Notes under the pieces: generated by a model
What the model was told of the DNA's origin: nothing
Database searches by the model: none
Seen by the model: the letters and a program-made list of their open reading frames with translations, nothing else
In this document: positions 1 to 5,107 of the stretch, piece after piece
Position numbering within the stretch: position 1 is the first letter of the stretch
Layout of the letters: every line of letters begins with the position of its first letter
Program-made: the position numbers and the translations under genes
Assembly (NCBI GenBank): GCA_900769985.1
Contig: CAAGIS010000081.1
Coordinates: 1-6,939, forward strand
Origin: Spirochaetia bacterium
GTDB taxonomy: Bacteria; Spirochaetota; Spirochaetia; Treponematales; Treponemataceae
DNA: 6,939 bases
Direction: 5' to 3'

Positions 1-120
1 ATTGGTTGTGCGTTTGAAATTTACCACTACAACAGTCTGCACGCCCATAGAGTTTTGCCCAAGCAAAACTCGTAGCGCGAGTTAACTCCGTGTTTGTGAA
101 GAAGCGAAATTTACGAGCGC
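1..120. repeat. Intergenic tandem repeat, copy 1 (window edge)
   Basis: First of two near-identical 120-nt copies with a period of 139 nt; the second is at 140-259 and I count 6 mismatches in 120 positions. The copy holds a perfect 9-bp hairpin, GAGTTTTGC at 50-58 and GCAAAACTC at 63-71 with loop CCAA, and a palindrome GAGTTAACTC at 79-88. The word GAAATTTAC occurs twice (16-24 and 106-114), and GTAGCGCGA occurs at 72-80 and again in the linker at 131-139, so the unit itself looks built from two related half-units. No convincing coding frame is present. The hairpin has no T-tract after it, so it is not a standard terminator. The repeat probably extends beyond the left edge. Its function is unknown. 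Confidence 0.9.
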
Positions 121-139
121 CATAAACCTTGTAGCGCGA

Positions 140-259
140 ATTGGTTGTGCGTTTGAAATTTACCACTACAACAGTCTGCACGCCCATAGAGTTTTGCCCA
201 AGCAAAACTCGTAGCGCGAGCTGCTTCCGTGTTTGTGAAGAAGTGAAATTCACGAGCGC
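140..259. repeat. Intergenic tandem repeat, copy 2
   Basis: Second copy of the 120-nt unit, joined to copy 1 by a 19-nt linker (121-139). The 9-bp hairpin is conserved exactly (189-197 with 202-210). Four of the six differences from copy 1 cluster at 221-225, where the GAGTTAACTC palindrome of copy 1 is lost; the other two are at 244 and 251. The copy ends a few bases before the putative promoter of the downstream operon. The linker does not recur after this copy, so the array ends here. Confidence 0.9.
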
Positions 260-261
260 AC

Positions 262-290
262 TTTACTTTTACCTTTTCTTAGAGTAATAT
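262..290 (+). promoter_or_regulatory. Putative sigma-70 promoter of the met operon
   Basis: A -35-like TTTACT (262-267) and a -10-like TAATAT (285-290) are separated by 17 nt; each matches 4 of 6 consensus positions. It lies 29 nt before the first start codon of the operon. The region is AT-rich, so chance matches are likely and the call is tentative. The ribosome binding site for the following gene is AAGAGG at 309-314. Confidence 0.4.
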
Positions 291-319
291 ATAAGGTATC
301 TTGTTTTTAAGAGGTTTGT

Positions 320-550
320 ATGAGCGAAATATATATAAGTTATAGTGGAGTTAATGGGTTTAAAAGAGCTGATGACAAAGGAGCTCTTTCTGGAAAAGTT
401 GTAAGCTATGATGAGTTTAAAAGTATAAGTGCAGATATAAAAGCTGGTTCAGCAGACGAGTATGGAATCATTCTTGATTCAAAAGATGTGCAGGAATTTA
501 TTGCAAACTACGAGGACGAAAGTATTTTTACTGATGCTGAAAAAGCTTAA
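320..550 (+). CDS. Small acidic protein of unknown function, first gene of the met operon
   Basis: This 76-residue protein is not one I recognise, and I assign no function. The ATG is preceded by AAGAGG with a 5-nt spacer, a good ribosome binding site, and the frame is open to TAA at 548-550. The product is acidic, rich in Asp, Glu, Ser and Lys, with no signal peptide, no membrane segment, no cysteine and no obvious metal-binding motif. The N-terminus (MSEIYISYSG) looks like a beta strand and the C-terminal third (about 54-76) is markedly acidic, so a small soluble cytoplasmic protein is likely. It sits 11 nt before metN, which lacks its own Shine-Dalgarno sequence, so translation of this gene may be needed to load ribosomes on metN. 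It could be a regulator or accessory of the transporter, or simply a leader cistron. Confidence 0.72.
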   Translation: MSEIYISYSGVNGFKRADDKGALSGKVVSYDEFKSISADIKAGSADEYGIILDSKDVQEFIANYEDESIFTDAEKA

Positions 551-561
551 ATAAAACACTT

Positions 562-1593
562 ATGGAAATAAAAATCGAAAATCTCAGCCGTACTTACAGT
601 CAGGGAAATGTTGCGGTTGAGGCTGTTAAAAATGTAAGTCTTGTAATTCCGTCAAATGTAATTTACGGAATTATAGGAAAAAGTGGTGCCGGTAAGTCAT
701 CTCTTGTCAGGCTTATAAGTCTACTTGAAAAAGCTGATTCCGGAACGATTGCATTTGATGGTAAACGCGTTGACAACCTTTCAAAAAAAGAATTGATTTT
801 GCAGCACAGGCATATTGGAATGATTTTTCAGAATTTCAATCTGTTCAGTTCAAGAACTGCTGCAAAAAATGTTGCATACCCTCTTGAAATTTGCAAAGTT
901 CCTAAAAAAGAAATTAATTCTCGTGTAAAAGAACTTCTTGAACTTGTTGGTCTTTCTGATAAAGGAAATGCTCCTGTAAGTACGCTTTCCGGCGGTCAAA
1001 AGCAGAGAGTTGCGATTGCGCGTGCTCTTGCAAATAATCCTGACATTCTTTTTTGTGACGAAGCAACGAGTGCTCTTGATCCGCAAACTACTCATTCAAT
1101 TCTTGAATTAATCCGAGACATTCAGAAAAAAATGAATTTGACTGTCGTAATGATTACGCACCAGATGGAAGTTGTGCGTGATGCCTGCGATTATGTTTCT
1201 GTTTTAAATGAAGGCTCAATTGTAGAAACGGGCAGGGTGTCAGAAATTTTTTCAAATCCAAAATCGGAAGTTACAAAAGATTTCTTAAGTCACATGAGTT
1301 CAAATTTTAAGGACTTGCAGAAGGAACATATTGTACGCTGGAGCAATTTTGGCGGCAAATATGTTCTTCGTTTTATTGGTGATAAAACTGGAGAGCCTGT
1401 AATAAGTTCAGCATGCAAGAAATTTAATGTTGAATTTAATATAAGGGCTGGTGGTATTCAGAATCTTTCTGATAATGAAAAAATCGGCATTATGCTCGTT
1501 GACTTGTCAGGTGAAAAAGCAGAAGTCGAAAAAACAATTGATTATTTAAAGTCTGCAGGAGTGAATGTTGAACTTGCAGGCGAGGGCTTGTAA
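562..1593 (+). CDS. metN: Methionine ABC transporter ATP-binding protein MetN
   Basis: This is the ATPase subunit of the MetNIQ importer, which binds MetI on the cytoplasmic face and powers methionine uptake by ATP hydrolysis. At 343 residues it has the usual full MetN length. All nucleotide-binding motifs are intact: Walker A GKSGAGKS (39-46), Q-loop Gln90, signature LSGGQ (142-146), Walker B ILFCDE (162-167), D-loop SALD (170-173) and switch His200. The stretch from about 255 to 338 looks like the C-terminal NIL regulatory domain, which in characterised MetN proteins binds methionine and inhibits transport when internal methionine is high. The start agrees with the family, since the MEIKIENLSRTY opening is the first strand of the fold. 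No Shine-Dalgarno sequence is visible before the ATG, which follows the upstream stop by 11 nt, suggesting translational coupling. Its stop overlaps the metI start by one base. Confidence 0.95.
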   Translation: MEIKIENLSRTYSQGNVAVEAVKNVSLVIPSNVIYGIIGKSGAGKSSLVRLISLLEKADSGTIAFDGKRVDNLSKKELILQHRHIGMIFQNFNLFSSRTAAKNVAYPLEICKVPKKEINSRVKELLELVGLSDKGNAPVSTLSGGQKQRVAIARALANNPDILFCDEATSALDPQTTHSILELIRDIQKKMNLTVVMITHQMEVVRDACDYVSVLNEGSIVETGRVSEIFSNPKSEVTKDFLSHMSSNFKDLQKEHIVRWSNFGGKYVLRFIGDKTGEPVISSACKKFNVEFNIRAGGIQNLSDNEKIGIMLVDLSGEKAEVEKTIDYLKSAGVNVELAGEGL

Positions 1594-2255
1594 TGAATTG
1601 GTCTGAAATTTTTACTTTGGTCGGCACTGCGACATGGCAAACTCTTATTATGGTTTTCTTTTCTACGTGCTTTTCTGTAATTCTCGGATTGCCGCTCGGC
1701 ATTTTGATGTGCGTTACTGATTCTGAAACAGGAATTATGCCAAAGCCTTTGCTTAATAAAGTTTTAAATAGAATTGTTGACGTTCTTCGTTCTTTTCCGT
1801 TTTTGATTCTGATGATTGTACTTTTTCCGTTATCAAGGCTTATTGTAAGAACTTCTATCGGAACTGTTGCTGCTATAGTTCCGCTTTCAATTGCAGCTGC
1901 TCCTTTTGTTGCGCGCATTATCGAAGCTGCTCTCAAAGGAATTGACCCAGGCGTTATTCTTGCTGCAAAAGCGATGGGTTCAACAAACTGGCAGATTATA
2001 ATTAAAGTAATGCTTCCTGAAAGCCTCCCTGCTCTTGTTGACGGAATTACTCTTACAATAATTAATGTCATCGGTTATTCTGCGATGGCAGGAACAATCG
2101 GTGGAGGCGGTCTTGGTGACCTTGCAAATCGTTACGGTTATCAGAGATTCAGAATTGACGTTCTTATTGTTTCCGTAATAGTAATACTGATTATTGTCGG
2201 AATAATTCAGATGACAGGAAGTAAAATTTCTTCCAGCCTTATAAAAAAACGCTGA
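1593..2255 (+). CDS. metI: Methionine ABC transporter permease MetI
   Basis: This is the membrane subunit of the methionine importer; two copies would form the translocation channel in the inner membrane. It is 220 residues, close to the usual length of about 217. Hydrophobic segments lie near residues 15-40, 64-85, 89-110, 147-170 and 188-211, fitting the five-helix MetI fold. The EAA coupling loop that docks into MetN is at about 123-142 (LAAKAMGS to KVMLP), with Gly129 and the terminal Leu-Pro at 141-142. The glycine-rich segment GTIGGGGLGDLANRYGYQRF after it is highly typical of MetI. The start codon overlaps the metN stop in a TAATG junction, and a purine-rich GCAGGCGAGG (1576-1585) provides the ribosome binding site. 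No strong terminator follows, so some transcripts may continue into metQ. Confidence 0.95.
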   Translation: MNWSEIFTLVGTATWQTLIMVFFSTCFSVILGLPLGILMCVTDSETGIMPKPLLNKVLNRIVDVLRSFPFLILMIVLFPLSRLIVRTSIGTVAAIVPLSIAAAPFVARIIEAALKGIDPGVILAAKAMGSTNWQIIIKVMLPESLPALVDGITLTIINVIGYSAMAGTIGGGGLGDLANRYGYQRFRIDVLIVSVIVILIIVGIIQMTGSKISSSLIKKR

Positions 2256-2301
2256 ACTTAAAAAAAACTTTAAAAAAGTTTCACATTTTATGAAGTTTTA
2301 A

Positions 2302-2330
2302 TTGACATTTACCTATAGAAATAGTATGTT
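2302..2330 (+). promoter_or_regulatory. Promoter of metQ
   Basis: A perfect -35 hexamer TTGACA (2302-2307) is followed after exactly 17 nt by TATGTT (2325-2330, 4 of 6 to consensus). Transcription would start near 2336-2338, giving a leader of about 124 nt. A separate promoter for the binding protein fits the general need for more binding protein than permease in ABC importers. Confidence 0.6.
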
Positions 2331-2337
2331 ATTGCTA

Positions 2338-2460
2338 TGAATTGATTTTCCTAGTGAAACACTGAATAAATCTTATTGAGGATTTTTCAGTGTTAACGCT
2401 AAATGTAGAAAACCAGTTCAATTTTAATTTCAATTCAATTTGATATGGGAGAAATAAAAA
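2338..2460 (+). promoter_or_regulatory. Candidate structured 5' leader of metQ
   Basis: The predicted metQ leader has a strong inner hairpin (2358-2394, described separately). An 8-bp outer pairing, TGAATTGA (2338-2345) with TCAATTCA (2430-2437), would enclose it, beginning at the predicted transcript 5' end and ending 9 nt before the GGGAGA ribosome binding site (2447-2452). Two short competing pairings also exist: AGTG (2353-2356) with CACT (2360-2363) on the 5' side, and AGTG (2389-2392) with CGCT (2397-2400, one wobble) on the 3' side, so alternative folds are conceivable. I do not see the conserved motifs of SAM-I or T-box leaders, nor a MetJ box. A regulatory role is inference; the outer stem is AT-rich and could be chance. 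Confidence 0.35.
2346..2397 (+). repeat. metQ-flanking hairpin repeat, copy 1 (in the leader)
   Basis: An imperfect inverted repeat that would form a 14-bp stem: 2358-2366 pairs with 2386-2394 and 2368-2372 pairs with 2381-2385, with a single bulged T at 2367 and an 8-nt loop TTATTGAG (2373-2380) that a T-G wobble can shorten. Much of this sequence recurs at 3251-3300, overlapping the 3' end of metQ in the same orientation; over the 40-column core I count 35 identities. No T-tract follows, so it is not an ordinary terminator. The hairpin is clear from the sequence; its function is not known. Confidence 0.8.
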
Positions 2461-3258
2461 ATGAAAAAAAATCTTTTTACAGCTACTGCACTTTTTGCTG
2501 TACTCGCACTTACTGGATGCGGAAAGAAGGAAAACTCAAATGTAATTAAAGTCGGAGCTACTCCAGAACCTCATGCAGAGATGCTCAATCTCATAAAAGA
2601 TGATTTAAAGGCTGCAGGTTATGAACTTAAGGTCGTAGAGTTTACTGATTATGTAACTCCAAATGAAGCATTGGAAAGCGGCGAAATCGATGCAAACTTT
2701 TTCCAGCATCTTCCTTACATGGACTCTTTTAACAAAGAAAGAGGATTCCATTTAGTTTCTGCTGGCGGAATTCATATCGAGCCGATTGCATTGTATTCAA
2801 AGAAAGTTGCATCTGCTGCAGATTTGAAAAACGGAGCAACAATTGCAATTCCTAATGACCCGACTAATGAAGGAAGGGCACTTCTTCTTCTTGAGTCAGC
2901 AGGATTAATTGAACTTGATTCAAATGCAGGTCTTGAAGCTACTCCGATTAATATTAAAAGCAATCCTAAGAATTTAAAATTCAGCGAGATTGAAGCGGCT
3001 TCCCTTCCTAGAATTCTTAGTGACGTTGATGCTGCCGTAATCAACGGCAATTATGCAATTCCTGCAGGTCTTGTTGCAACTAAAGACGGACTTTTTGTTG
3101 AAGGCAGTAAATCGCCTTACGTAAACATTGTAAGCGTAAAACAGGGCAACGAAAATTCTGCAGGCATTACTGCTCTTGTTAAAGCCCTTCAGAGCGATAA
3201 AGTAAAAAATTGGGTTGCAGACAAATATAAAAATGGTGAAGTTGTAGTAGTTTTCTAG
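2461..3258 (+). CDS. metQ: Methionine-binding lipoprotein MetQ (NlpA family)
   Basis: This is the substrate-binding component of the MetNIQ importer, homologous to the Treponema pallidum Tp32 and E. coli MetQ type of L-methionine receptor. It has a lipoprotein signal peptide: MKKN, a hydrophobic stretch at 5-18 and the lipobox LTGC at 17-20, so the mature protein should be lipid-anchored at Cys20. The body carries NlpA-family landmarks: KVGATPEPHAEML after the anchor, FTDYVTPNEAL, the segment DANFFQHLPYM, a GGIHIEPIALYSKK strand, PNDPTNEGRALLLL and the hinge-region NGNYAIPAGL. Its 265 residues are the normal family length. The ribosome binding site is GGGAGA (2447-2452), 8 nt before the ATG. 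It has its own promoter and terminator, separate from metNI. The last codons and stop lie inside copy 2 of the hairpin repeat. Methionine is the likely substrate given the adjacent metNI. Confidence 0.94.
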   Translation: MKKNLFTATALFAVLALTGCGKKENSNVIKVGATPEPHAEMLNLIKDDLKAAGYELKVVEFTDYVTPNEALESGEIDANFFQHLPYMDSFNKERGFHLVSAGGIHIEPIALYSKKVASAADLKNGATIAIPNDPTNEGRALLLLESAGLIELDSNAGLEATPINIKSNPKNLKFSEIEAASLPRILSDVDAAVINGNYAIPAGLVATKDGLFVEGSKSPYVNIVSVKQGNENSAGITALVKALQSDKVKNWVADKYKNGEVVVVF

Positions 3259-3300
3259 GAAAACGCTTAATAAATCCTGTTGAGGATTTTTCAGTGTAAC
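3251..3300 (+). repeat. metQ-flanking hairpin repeat, copy 2 (over the metQ stop)
   Basis: Second copy of the hairpin at 2346-2397, 904 nt downstream in direct orientation. Its left end includes the last two codons and the TAG stop of metQ (3256-3258). The stem is retained: 3263-3270 pairs with 3290-3297 (one G-T wobble at 3265 and one mismatch, T3268 against C3292), and AAATCC (3272-3277) pairs with GGATTT (3284-3289) around loop TGTTGA. The bulged T (3271) is kept. Relative to copy 1, two stem changes preserve pairing (A-T to G-T; T-G to C-G), which hints at, but does not prove, selection on structure. It ends 20 nt before the terminator arm and may shield the mRNA 3' end. Confidence 0.78.
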
Positions 3301-3320
3301 CTAGAGATATTCTAATTTCC

Positions 3321-3364
3321 AAAAAAAAGGCGCAAACTTGATTCCTTTGAGTTTGCGCCTTTTT
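3321..3364 (+). terminator. Intrinsic terminator after metQ
   Basis: A perfect 10-bp inverted repeat, GGCGCAAACT (3329-3338) with AGTTTGCGCC (3350-3359), has an 11-nt loop. It is preceded by eight A residues (3321-3328) and followed by five T residues (3360-3364), so the stem can extend as A-T pairs and could also act on the opposite strand. It begins 62 nt after the metQ stop and clearly separates the methionine locus from the following permease gene. Confidence 0.93.
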
Positions 3365-3485
3365 ATATAAATCAACTCTAAAAATTTCACTTTTAAGAGT
3401 TAGCTTTGAAAATGTCCTTTAATAAATTTCTTTAAAATATTGAGAAAATATTGAAAAGATAATTGCAATTTATTAAAGTTCTTGT

Positions 3486-4517
3486 ATGATTGTTTTATCT
3501 GCTGAAATTTTTTCAAAGCTTCTTGTAATGATGGTGATTGCTCTGACAGGTTTTATTTTTGCAAAAATCTGCAAAGTGTCGGAGCGCGAAGAAAAATTTT
3601 TAAGCAAGCTTCTTTTGTATTTTATAAATCCATGTCTTATTTTTAATTCGTTTAATGTTGAATTTGATAAAACTCAGTTTTATGGACTTTTGTTTTCTGC
3701 AGGGCTTTCTTTTTTAGTTACGTTTACAATGATTTTTATTGCAGAAATAGTTTTCCATAGAAAAACTCCTTTTTCACAGATTCAAAAAATAGGTACTGTT
3801 TTTACAAACTGCGGTTTTATAGGAATTCCTTTAATAATGGCGATTTACGGGTCTTCAGGCGTTTTTTATCTGATGGGTTACATTGTTGCGTTCAACATAT
3901 TGCTATGGACTTATGGTTATTATCAGGTTGCCCGAAAAATCAACTTTAAAAAAATAATTACAAACCCCAACATCATAGCAGTTTTTGCAGGCATCCTTGT
4001 TTTTGTAAGTCCCGTAAAACTCCCCGAAATTATCAGTTATCCTGTTTCTCTCATTGGCGGACTGAATACGGCAACTGCAATGATTCTTCTTGGAATTTTA
4101 TTTGGCAATTTAAAAAAAGAATGGATTGAAAAATTTTTTAAAACCATCCGCTCTTTTTTTACGCGTGATGCAATTTATGCTTCCGGCAGAAAAAAAGTCT
4201 GTGCAATTCTATTTACGACGTTTGTAAGGCTTATTTTATGCGGACTTTGTTCGCTTGGAATATGTGTTCTTGTGATTATGACAGTAAAAAAAGTTTTTCC
4301 AGGTTTTGACTATGATACTCTTGTTTTGATTTGCAGCGTAGTGCTTATAGCAAGTCTTTGCCCATCCGGGATTTCTGTTTCAAGTCTGGCATGCCTTTTT
4401 GATAAAGACACAGTGTTTTCAAATTTTCTTGTCTGTTTTACACATGCAATCTGTATTTTTACGATTCCTCTGATTTTTGCTTTGTTTGATTCTATTGTCT
4501 TGTCTTTTACATTATAA
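3486..4517 (+). CDS. AEC (auxin efflux carrier) family transporter
   Basis: An integral membrane permease of the AEC/BART-like family; bacterial members export or import small organic acids such as malate or malonate, but the substrate here cannot be read from the sequence. The 343 residues form about ten hydrophobic segments in two halves, roughly 10-28, 42-57, 67-90, 103-121, 125-147, 160-177, 186-207, 238-266, 278-301 and 314-340. Family landmarks are the FTNCGFIGIPL segment (106-116), where an Asn-x-Gly-Phe lies in a broken helix, NPNIIAVFAGILV (160-172) opening the second half, and TATAMILLGILFG (195-207). A basic cytoplasmic loop at about 209-237 makes it slightly longer than common members of about 300-320 residues. 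Only a weak ribosome binding site (TTAAAG) precedes the ATG. The gene appears monocistronic between the met and feo units; no functional link to either is evident. Confidence 0.85.
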   Translation: MIVLSAEIFSKLLVMMVIALTGFIFAKICKVSEREEKFLSKLLLYFINPCLIFNSFNVEFDKTQFYGLLFSAGLSFLVTFTMIFIAEIVFHRKTPFSQIQKIGTVFTNCGFIGIPLIMAIYGSSGVFYLMGYIVAFNILLWTYGYYQVARKINFKKIITNPNIIAVFAGILVFVSPVKLPEIISYPVSLIGGLNTATAMILLGILFGNLKKEWIEKFFKTIRSFFTRDAIYASGRKKVCAILFTTFVRLILCGLCSLGICVLVIMTVKKVFPGFDYDTLVLICSVVLIASLCPSGISVSSLACLFDKDTVFSNFLVCFTHAICIFTIPLIFALFDSIVLSFTL

Positions 4518-4563
4518 CGATTTTTCTAAGAAAAATTATTTCTCTAAAATTATTCAAAAGTTA

Positions 4564-4592
4564 TTGACAACTAATTTTAGTTAGGTTATATT
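4564..4592 (+). promoter_or_regulatory. Promoter of the feo operon
   Basis: A perfect -35 TTGACA (4564-4569) and a near-consensus -10 TATATT (4587-4592, 5 of 6) are separated by 17 nt. Transcription should start near 4599, about 40 nt before the first feoA. The promoter is overlapped and followed by inverted repeats (next entry), indicating that it is a controlled strong promoter. Confidence 0.8.
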
Positions 4593-4620
4593 TACTTATC
4601 AGTTAGCAAAAACTAACTAA
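4569..4620 (+). promoter_or_regulatory. Candidate metalloregulator operators of feo (DtxR/TroR-like)
   Basis: Two inverted repeats bracket the -10 box. Site 1 is AACTAA (4569-4574) with TTAGTT (4577-4582), 2-nt gap, lying over the end of the -35 and the spacer. Site 2 is AGTTAG (4601-4606) with CTAACT (4613-4618), 6-nt gap, at or just after the predicted start site. The octamer TTAGTTAG (4577-4584) also has its exact complement CTAACTAA at 4613-4620. The half-sites resemble the TTAGGTTAG type half-site of DtxR/IdeR-family iron or manganese repressors, although the spacing differs from the classical site; no Fur-box-like GATAAT pattern is seen. Iron-dependent repression is the expected behaviour, by inference from the genes controlled. 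Confidence 0.6.
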
Positions 4621-4639
4621 AATTTACAGGAGCTATTAT

Positions 4640-4852
4640 ATGCCATTATCAATTGCAGGACTTGGAAGTGAAGTTGTAGTTCAAAGAATTCGTGGAAATG
4701 GTGAAGTACGCCAGCATTTAAATGAACTTGGTTTTAATGTCGGAACTTCTGTTACAGTCATTTCGTCGCTTAACGGGAATCTTATCGTAAAAGTAAAGGA
4801 TTCAAGAATTGCCCTGAATTCAGAAATGGCAAATAAAATTTTTTGTGCATAA
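4640..4852 (+). CDS. feoA: FeoA family protein, first copy
   Basis: A 70-residue cytosolic SH3-like FeoA-domain protein, thought to support FeoB in ferrous iron uptake by binding its cytoplasmic part. It shows the usual small beta-barrel pattern: MPLSIAGLGSEVVVQRI, then a central helix RQHLNELGF (24-32), a turn NVGTSVTVIS, and the SRIALNSEMANKI end (54-67). The form NGNLIVKVKDSRIAL is characteristic of the first, more divergent FeoA in operons with two FeoA genes, in contrast to the more canonical second copy. The ribosome binding site is CAGGAG (4627-4632), 7 nt from the ATG. It is the first gene after the feo promoter and operators, with an 18-nt gap to the next feoA. Confidence 0.9.
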   Translation: MPLSIAGLGSEVVVQRIRGNGEVRQHLNELGFNVGTSVTVISSLNGNLIVKVKDSRIALNSEMANKIFCA

Positions 4853-4870
4853 AATGGAGGTTGTTCTATT

Positions 4871-5092
4871 ATGAAGACATTGAGAGATGTTTCTGTCGGA
4901 GAAACTGTCGTAGTAAAAAAGCTGAACGGTGAGCAGGTTTTAAAGCGGCGGCTTATGGATATGGGAATCACAAAAGATTCTGAAATTTATGTAAGAAAAA
5001 CAGCTCCTTTAGGAGATCCTGTAGAAATTACAGTTCGTGGTTATGAATTATCTGTAAGAAAAGATGATGCTTCTTGCATTGAAATCTGTTAA
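4871..5092 (+). CDS. feoA: FeoA family protein, second copy
   Basis: A canonical 73-residue FeoA. The family hallmark run is present: KRRLMDMGITKDSEI (25-39), then KTAPLGDPVEI (43-53) and VRGYELSVRKDDA (55-67). It is presumed to act in the cytosol as an accessory of FeoB. A clear TGGAGG (4855-4860) stands 10 nt before the ATG. The feoB start is 15 nt after its stop. It differs strongly from the preceding FeoA, so the pair is an old duplication or two distinct subtypes and not a recent tandem copy. One of the two may have a specialised role. Confidence 0.94.
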   Translation: MKTLRDVSVGETVVVKKLNGEQVLKRRLMDMGITKDSEIYVRKTAPLGDPVEITVRGYELSVRKDDASCIEIC

Positions 5093-5107
5093 TTAATGAG
5101 GAAAACG

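Noticed and set aside
50..71. Repeat hairpin GAGTTTTGC-CCAA-GCAAAACTC as an intrinsic terminator
   Set aside because: The stem is good, but it is followed by GTAGCGCG and not by T residues.
1490..2071. Long open frame on the minus strand opposite metI
   Set aside because: It lies entirely over the conserved metN end and metI in another frame, its translation has no family features, and metI is certain.
2264..2281. AAACTTT/AAAGTTT inverted repeat just after metI, as a terminator
   Set aside because: The 7-bp stem is almost entirely A-T with a 3-nt loop and no T-tract follows, so termination is doubtful.
2338..2460. SAM-I riboswitch, T-box or MetJ operator upstream of metQ
   Set aside because: I could not find their conserved sequence motifs in the leader.
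3374..3401. AACTCT...AGAGTT inverted repeat between the metQ terminator and the AEC gene
   Set aside because: A 6-bp AT-rich stem plus four slipped A-T pairs, with no T-tract or clear operator position; likely chance in AT-rich DNA.
3406..3463. Promoter of the AEC gene (TTGAAA at 3406, TAAAAT at 3433, GATAAT at 3458)
   Set aside because: Good hexamers exist but no pair has acceptable spacing (21 nt or 12 nt), so no specific promoter is called.
4520..4536. ATTTTTC-TAA-GAAAAAT hairpin right after the AEC gene, as a terminator
   Set aside because: It has a single G-C pair and only a broken T-rich stretch after it. It might weakly terminate but cannot be supported as a feature.
5096..5098. In-frame upstream ATG as the feoB start
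   Set aside because: It would use no clear ribosome binding site and itself overlaps TGAGGA, which is well spaced for the ATG at 5108; FeoB proteins typically begin right before the G1 strand.
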